From Caldisericota bacterium (lineage in GTDB: Bacteria; Caldisericota; Caldisericia; Cryosericales; Cryosericaceae): a DNA stretch of 10,775 nt. Of the stretch, positions 7,178 through 10,775 are shown in pieces; the first letter of the stretch is position 1; each line of letters opens with the position of its first letter. The stretch spans positions 1 through 10,775 of the forward strand of contig JAPLGJ010000159.1 in NCBI GenBank assembly GCA_026390215.1, given 5' to 3'. The notes under the pieces are model-generated. The model saw only the letters and a list, made by a program, of their open reading frames with translations. It made no database searches and was not told where the DNA came from. Both the position numbers and the translations under genes were made by a program.

Positions 7178-7208
7178 AGCGCCCCGCAACGGAAGGCTGC
7201 GGGGCGCT
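7178..7208 (+). terminator. Terminator-like hairpin after the first I42 gene
   Basis: AGCGCCCCGCA (7178-7188) pairs perfectly over 11 bases with TGCGGGGCGCT (7198-7208), with a 9-base loop. It starts 19 bases after the stop codon. No T-run follows, as with the hairpin at 2166-2195, so termination in this genome may rely less on U-tracts or the hairpin may act as a 3' stabiliser. Confidence 0.65.
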
Positions 7209-7216
7209 GTCATGTA

Positions 7217-7225
7217 CCCCCCCCC
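7217..7225 (+). repeat. Run of nine C
   Basis: A C9 homopolymer lies nine bases after the hairpin and 86 bases before the start of the second I42-like gene. Such tracts slip during replication, but this one is not in a gene and is far from the likely -10 at 7299-7304. Confidence 0.9.
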
Positions 7226-7298
7226 GCCGTGCAATCTCCTGCTACGCTCTTTCGAGACACCACGCCTCGCATTGCCGTGCTTTTCGGCGGCATCTGCC

Positions 7299-7304
7299 TA
7301 TACT
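7299..7304 (+). promoter_or_regulatory. Candidate -10 for a nearly leaderless transcript of the second I42-like gene
   Basis: TATACT ends seven bases before the ATG at 7312, so the expected transcription start (about 7311) falls on or next to the start codon. No Shine-Dalgarno sequence precedes this ATG, consistent with a leaderless message. The nearest -35-like hexamer (TTGCCG, 7272-7277) is 21 bases away, too far for a normal promoter. Confidence 0.3.
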
Positions 7305-7311
7305 ATCCATC

Positions 7312-7689
7312 ATGAAAATGACTGATGCCGTGAAGCAGCTCCTGACCTTTGCTCTGATCGCCCTCGTCCTCGTCGTCATCATCCCGATGGTCAAGACGTC
7401 CCTCAAACCCATCCCTGGAGTCCAGGCGCGTGTCGGCGAAACCTTCACGGTCACGCTCGACAGTAGTGCCGATCCGGCATTCCGGTGGGACCTGCTGGCC
7501 ACCGACAGAACGAAAGTGCAGCTCCTGGATCAACCAGACGCCAAGGAAGCCGTCGCAAGAACCGAAGTCTGGACCTTTCGCGCCATCGCTCCCGGCAAGG
7601 TCACCCTGTACTTCGGCTACATCCGCATCGGCTATCCCAACTTGGTCGCGGCACGTACCCACTCAGTCCTGCTGACGGTCAACCCCTGA
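7312..7689 (+). CDS. Membrane-anchored, degenerate chagasin-like (I42-fold) protein
   Basis: 125 residues: a short polar N-terminus, a membrane helix at about 9-28 (LLTFALIALVLVVIIP) without lipobox Cys, then a beta domain whose strand pattern matches the preceding I42 protein. VGETFTVTLDSS (41-52) parallels VGKTFTIALDAN, and WTFRAIAPGKVTLYFGY (87-103) parallels FAFKAVGKGTTTITLNY. The three loops that enter the protease active site in chagasin are not conserved: NPTTGY is replaced by ADPAFRW (53-59), the GGGG loop by EAVART (79-84) and RPWE by RIGYP (105-109). It is therefore probably a diverged paralogue of its neighbour that has lost or changed its inhibitory activity. No ribosome binding site is visible, and the start could also be ATG 7318. 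No terminator is apparent after the stop. Confidence 0.8.
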   Translation: MKMTDAVKQLLTFALIALVLVVIIPMVKTSLKPIPGVQARVGETFTVTLDSSADPAFRWDLLATDRTKVQLLDQPDAKEAVARTEVWTFRAIAPGKVTLYFGYIRIGYPNLVAARTHSVLLTVNP

Positions 7690-7915
7690 ACCAATCGTCA
7701 CCAGATAGCGCTGGATTCGTCCGGATGAACCTGCCAAGTTGGACCAGTGCTGGAGTTGGGCTCATCCTAGCTTCCAAGAACGGATCGAAGCACGCCCTAA
7801 TTCAAGTACAAGAACGCTTTCGTGCTGACGCCTCGGTTCGGTTCCCTGTACGTTTCGTCTGTGCGTGTTCGTGACTAGGACCGTCGGCCTCTCCAGCAAA
7901 GCCCTGCTACGATTG
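7690..7915. other. Intergenic stretch with no supportable gene
   Basis: The start of the 377-base gap between the second I42-like gene and the methyltransferase start. Open frames here are short, without ribosome binding sites or family-like sequence, and I see no strong hairpin. It looks like the left margin of the restriction-modification unit. No repeats or attachment-like sites were recognised. Confidence 0.5.
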
Positions 7916-7944
7916 TTGACAGCCTCCGGGATCTGATCAATGAT
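7916..7944 (+). promoter_or_regulatory. Promoter of the restriction-modification genes
   Basis: A perfect -35 (TTGACA, 7916-7921) is followed after 17 bases by AATGAT (7939-7944, four of six -10 matches). Transcription would start near 7951, giving a leader of about 115 bases before the methyltransferase ATG at 8067. Two GATC sites fall in the spacer and a third overlaps the -10. Confidence 0.55.
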
Positions 7945-7950
7945 CCGATC
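7930..7950. promoter_or_regulatory. Cluster of four GATC sites forming a near-perfect dyad over the promoter
   Basis: GATC occurs at 7930, 7935, 7942 and 7947, with start-to-start spacings of 5, 7 and 5. The 21-base block is symmetric around 7940, with mismatches only at its centre and at the two single-base spacers. A fifth GATC lies at 7978. The downstream genes belong to the family that methylates and cuts GATC, so the block may be a methylation-sensitive operator. Random expectation is one GATC per about 256 bases. Confidence 0.6.
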
Positions 7951-8036
7951 GCCATCCGCAGGAAATGTTCCTACGATGATCTGTTTAACCTATGCGGGGG
8001 GCAGAGGCCTTGGCATTTGGTGTGGCCTTCACTTCG

Positions 8037-8069
8037 AAAGGAGCTCAGTCTGAAGACTGTCATACAATG
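8037..8069 (+). promoter_or_regulatory. Ribosome binding site, hairpin and start codon of the methyltransferase
   Basis: AAAGGAGCT (8037-8045) is a strong Shine-Dalgarno sequence, but the homologous ATG is 23 bases beyond its AGGAG core. Between them CAGTCT (8046-8051) and AGACTG (8054-8059) form a perfect 6-bp stem with a 2-base gap. If the hairpin folds, the core is effectively nine bases from the ATG, near optimal. As DNA the same sequence is a 14-base palindrome that a dimeric regulator could bind. Confidence 0.45.
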
Positions 8070-8969
8070 AAAAACATCCAGCCATTCTTCGAGAGACCAC
8101 GCTTTACGCTCTATAACGCCGACTGTCTTGACGTGCTCAGCCAGCTGCCCGAGAATTCCGTCGACATGGTGTTCGCAGATCCTCCGTACTTCCTTTCCAG
8201 CGGAACGTTCACGTGTCAGAACGGACGAATGGTGCCAGTGAAAAAGGCAGACTGGGACCTGAGCAAGGGTATGGACGCAGACTTCGAGTTTCAACGATCC
8301 TGGATAGGCGCTGCGCGCCGAGTCCTGAAGCCTGAAGGAACGCTCTGGGTCAGCGGAACGTACCACTCTATTTATCAGTGTGGCATGGCCATACAGCTTG
8401 CTGGCTTCAAGATTCTGAACGACATTGCGTGGTACAAGCCCAATGCTTCGCCCAACCTGAGTTGCCGTTTCTTCACTGCTAGTCATGAGACTCTCATTTG
8501 GGCGGTGAAGGACCCCAAGGCAAGACACAAGTTCAATTACCGACGAATGAAAGATGGTAACTGGCCAGAGGATGTCCTCAAGAAACCCGGTCTGCAAATG
8601 CGCTCTGTTTGGGCCATCGGGACTCCTCTGCGAATGGAGAAAACCTTCGGGAAGCATCCTACCCAGAAGCCCTTTGACCTGCTGCGCCGCATTGTGCTGG
8701 CAAGCACAAACCCCGAAGATCTAGTCGTTGACCCATTCACGGGGAGTTCGACGACAGGCCTTGCGGCGTTTCTCTATGGAAGACGCTACCTCGGAATCGA
8801 TACAGTACAGGAGTACCTGGACCTCTCTGTAAAGCGCTATGGCAAGCTGTACGACAACATGATGAGGCTCCGGCGTGTTCTTGCCGACGTCCCGGCTCCA
8901 ATGGTCCAGGAACCGGATGACACATCGCTTGCAACAGATGACGAGGATTGGATGGAATTCTTTCAGTAG
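8067..8969 (+). CDS. Beta-class DNA adenine methyltransferase, DpnA/DpnII type, predicted GATC-specific
   Basis: 300 residues. Motif order is that of beta-class amino-methyltransferases: catalytic ADPPYFLS (37-44) near the N-terminus, a central recognition region, then KHPTQKP (196-202) and the SAM-binding DPFTGSSTTG (222-231) near the C-terminus. Segments such as DMVFADPPYFLS, RVLKPEGTLWVSGTYHSIY, GFKILNDIAWYKPNASPNLSCRFF (split here only by length) and the HPTQKP block closely recall DpnA of the pneumococcal DpnII system, which methylates adenine in GATC and can act on single-stranded DNA. GATC specificity is inferred from that and from the DpnII-like endonuclease 64 bases downstream. ATG 8067 is preferred because homologues start here; an in-frame ATG at 7992 would add 25 residues without a ribosome binding site. 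Residues 282-300 form an acidic tail (EPDDTS...DDEDWMEFF) that I do not recall in DpnA. The base composition is less GC-rich than the left-hand genes. Confidence 0.93.
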   Translation: MKNIQPFFERPRFTLYNADCLDVLSQLPENSVDMVFADPPYFLSSGTFTCQNGRMVPVKKADWDLSKGMDADFEFQRSWIGAARRVLKPEGTLWVSGTYHSIYQCGMAIQLAGFKILNDIAWYKPNASPNLSCRFFTASHETLIWAVKDPKARHKFNYRRMKDGNWPEDVLKKPGLQMRSVWAIGTPLRMEKTFGKHPTQKPFDLLRRIVLASTNPEDLVVDPFTGSSTTGLAAFLYGRRYLGIDTVQEYLDLSVKRYGKLYDNMMRLRRVLADVPAPMVQEPDDTSLATDDEDWMEFFQ

Positions 8970-9033
8970 GCACGAGCTTCACCCTAGACTTGTGCGTCGT
9001 GAACTGTTTTCGACTGGCGATCGGGGAGGCATG

Positions 9034-9960
9034 ATGAAGGAACTGCGTGTGTTCAAGGAATTGGCTGGCAGCTGCCGTCCTGACGACGTCTTTGCCTATC
9101 TTCTGAGGACGCTGATGCCGGCTGTCGCTACTTGGAGCTACTTCGTCAACTGGGCCAAAGTCTCCGCGCAGGTCGAAGACCTTGAGATCGACCTTAACCT
9201 GCTGAACTCGGCCCTTGGCAAGCCCGACTTCAGGAACCGCATCGAGCGCCTCGCCCTCGAGTATCCTAGAGTTGTGGCCGCGTTCCCGATACTCCTAGCC
9301 TGTAGGGAGAAGAAGTACCTCGTGCTAGATGACCCCCGTCGACTTGACAGTGGCGTCTCTTACGACTTCTCGGACGCCGATCATGCTACGGAAAAGGAGG
9401 TCAAGGCAGCGGTCGAGTTCTTAGACAAATCTGGAGCCCTTCAGGCGTTTCAAGACCGGTCAACCAAGAACCTGGTTGACTACGTTACTGGGGTAGAAGT
9501 CGGTCTTGACACCAATGCGAGGAAGAACCGAAGTGGCCATATGATGGAAGCCATTGTGGACCACCTGATCTCTACCACTTGTGGACGATTGGGACTTGAG
9601 TACATTGCGCAGGCGACCAGACAGGCCATATCGTCGCGATGGCATATTGAGGTTCCCGTGGACAAGGCTGACAGGCGCTTCGATTTCGCCATCAGAAATG
9701 GCAGGGCCCTACACGTGCTGGAAGTCAACTACTATCATGACACAGGAACGAAGCTGAAGTCAACTGCAGGAGAGTACATTCAACTGCAGCAGCTTCTCAA
9801 GGGTTCGCCACAGCTGCACTTCATATGGCTGACTGACGGGCCTGGCTGGCTCAATACACAGGCGAACCTGCGCGAGGCATTTGATGCCAACGACTATGTC
9901 TTCAACCTTCACGTTGCTGCAGCCGGTGCGCTCGACGAAGTGCTAGCTAGTATTGACTGA
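9034..9960 (+). CDS. Type II restriction endonuclease, DpnII family (predicted to cut GATC)
   Basis: 308 residues, close to DpnII (about 290). Diagnostic segments in order: WSYFVNWAKV (34-43), YPRVVAAFPILLACR (77-91), NLVDYVTGVEVGLDTNARK (146-164, the most conserved block of the family), RRFDFAIRNG (214-223), LHVLEVNYYHDTGTKL (226-241) and FIWLTDGPGW (263-272). The RFDF and LEVN blocks are the likely metal-dependent catalytic core, a PD-(D/E)xK variant with N in place of the usual K. The family cuts unmethylated GATC, so the methyltransferase immediately upstream would protect the host. GGGGAGG at 9023-9029 is four bases from ATG 9034 and one base from ATG 9031, so 9034 is preferred. The stop is followed by a small hairpin (CCGGT-GA-ACCGG, 9962-9973). 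Co-transcription with the methyltransferase is likely. Confidence 0.95.
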   Translation: MKELRVFKELAGSCRPDDVFAYLLRTLMPAVATWSYFVNWAKVSAQVEDLEIDLNLLNSALGKPDFRNRIERLALEYPRVVAAFPILLACREKKYLVLDDPRRLDSGVSYDFSDADHATEKEVKAAVEFLDKSGALQAFQDRSTKNLVDYVTGVEVGLDTNARKNRSGHMMEAIVDHLISTTCGRLGLEYIAQATRQAISSRWHIEVPVDKADRRFDFAIRNGRALHVLEVNYYHDTGTKLKSTAGEYIQLQQLLKGSPQLHFIWLTDGPGWLNTQANLREAFDANDYVFNLHVAAAGALDEVLASID

Positions 9961-10363
9961 TCCGGTGAACCGGGCAAGGCACACTCTGGAACCACGAAGA
10001 CATCAAGCCCACTGCACACTCGATGAACGGAGTCCTCAGGACGGTCGCCTGACGTCCTGCAAGGTACTCTACATTCAGAGTGAGTACTAATGGGGAAAGA
10101 TGCAGTGGGAACAACCCACAACAGATCTCCAAGATGGCGACAAAGACTGTTTCCTGAGATCCGTTGTCCGGATAGACCGAAATAGAGACTCCGAGGGCAG
10201 AATGATTGCGAAATCGTACGCGGCCACCCGGAAACTAGTCACGATCTCTCTTCTCGATGCCACTGTCCGTGCCACACTGCGAAATACGTGAGCAAGGGAC
10301 AACGCCTTCTTCATGATGCGACGAAACCTTCGACACCAGTTAGTACCTGAGGAAGTGCTGCCC
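9961..10363. other. 403-base gene-free interval right of the restriction gene
   Basis: I find no gene I can support. Two short plus-strand frames exist (ATG 10090, 31 codons; ATG 10100, 63 codons) but have only a weak GGGGA signal and no family-like sequence, and minus-strand frames lack ribosome binding sites. Small inverted repeats are present: CAGGAC/GTCCTG (10037-10042, 10054-10059) and GTACTC/GAGTAC (10064-10069, 10082-10087). Either could help end the restriction transcript, but none is strong. Three GATC sites lie between 10120 and 10250. Confidence 0.5.
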
Positions 10364-10775
10364 TTAGTCAAACAGGCTTTCCGTCTCCAGTTCACCTGAC
10401 ACAGTCGGACCTTCCTCGCCAAGGAGCCAGTTGTGTTCGGACAGGAAGGCCGTGAGGTCGCCCTTGCGGCGCTTATAGATATCGGGACGGAGGATGGGGC
10501 GTAGCTTTTGCACCGTGACGGGTGGGTCAAGGTAGTAGATGAAGTTGGCACCGGACCGGCCGTGCTCGACCAGCTGCTCGGGGACCTCAGCGTCAAGGCG
10601 TGAGACCCGCATCAGAGCGAGGTACCCTTCCTGCAAGTCTTCGAAGTATGCCAGCGGCGCCGAGGGGCTCCACAGAGAGAACCAACCCTCAGCGCACAGT
10701 CCGGCGAACACTGCATAATTGACGGGGATGCGCAGGTAGCTGTCCACTTCGGCCACGTACGATAGCGGATACTCG
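10364..10775 (-). CDS. C-terminal part of an unrecognised protein
   Basis: The frame ends at TAA (10366-10364) and stays open to the right window edge, so the N-terminus is outside; 136 codons are visible. A GTG at 10756 is in frame, but nothing marks it as a start. The sequence is rich in aromatic residues (GWFSLWSPSAPLAYFEDL, FIYYLDPP, LSEHNWL), has a basic stretch RPDIYKRRKGD and an acidic C-terminus, and shows no membrane helix or repeat. I do not recognise the family. It points toward the restriction unit and ends about 400 bases from it; whether it belongs with it is unknown. Its composition and length of open frame support a real gene. Confidence 0.6.
   Translation of the reverse strand, partial: EYPLSYVAEVDSYLRIPVNYAVFAGLCAEGWFSLWSPSAPLAYFEDLQEGYLALMRVSRLDAEVPEQLVEHGRSGANFIYYLDPPVTVQKLRPILRPDIYKRRKGDLTAFLSEHNWLLGEEGPTVSGELETESLFD

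Noticed and set aside
10090..10291. Short plus-strand frames starting at 10090 and 10100
   Set aside because: Weak GGGGA signal only, no recognisable features, and the two compete with each other in the same stretch.
9961..10363. Possible attachment site or insertion scar at the right edge of the restriction unit
   Set aside because: No tRNA gene, no terminal repeats and no direct repeat matching the left edge were seen.
10087..10596. A 169-codon minus-strand frame
   Set aside because: It overlaps the better-supported partial gene ending at 10364 in another frame, has no ribosome binding site and Ser/Arg-rich content typical of a shifted frame.

Overview
The window is a piece of a GC-rich bacterial chromosome. 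Its genes are ordinary bacterial families: a PTS enzyme I-like protein, GTP-type PEP carboxykinase, CorA, chagasin-type inhibitors and a DpnII-type restriction system. The taxon cannot be fixed from the sequence. Shine-Dalgarno sequences of the GGAGG type precede most genes, but several starts lack one. The two strongest terminator-like hairpins have no U-tract.

Layout, left to right. (1) 2-649 (+) is the C-terminal part of a secreted-type protein, with an amidase-like domain followed by an Ig/fibronectin-like domain. (2) 860-2140 (+) is a PEP-utilising enzyme I homologue that lacks the HPr-binding helical domain. (3) A hairpin terminator region at 2150-2195 separates it from a leftward block: SAM-dependent methyltransferase (2995-2237, own promoter), GTP-dependent PEP carboxykinase pckG (5080-3188), CorA metal transporter (6280-5189) and a small cupin (6616-6290). 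Cupin and corA are 9 bases apart and are probably co-transcribed. (4) Divergent from the cupin are two rightward, membrane-anchored chagasin-fold (I42) proteins, 6761-7159 and 7312-7689. The second has lost all three inhibitory loop motifs. (5) 7690-9960 is a compact type II restriction-modification unit of the DpnII (GATC) family: a beta-class DNA methyltransferase (8067-8969) and a DpnII-like endonuclease (9034-9960). (6) 9961-10363 holds no gene I can support. (7) 10364-10775 (-) is the C-terminal end of an unrecognised protein that runs off the window.

How the parts may work together. PckG makes PEP from oxaloacetate. The enzyme I-like protein keeps the catalytic residues that use PEP but cannot pass phosphate to HPr in the usual way, so it may be a PEP/pyruvate-responsive regulator or use another partner. 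The restriction unit has the best regulatory signal in the window: its likely promoter (TTGACA, 17 bases, AATGAT) carries four GATC sites in 21 bases as a near-perfect dyad, the very site this family methylates and cuts. A second signal lies before the methyltransferase start, where a perfect hairpin sits between a strong Shine-Dalgarno sequence and a distant ATG. Together they suggest methylation-sensitive transcription and structure-dependent translation controlling the GATC system.
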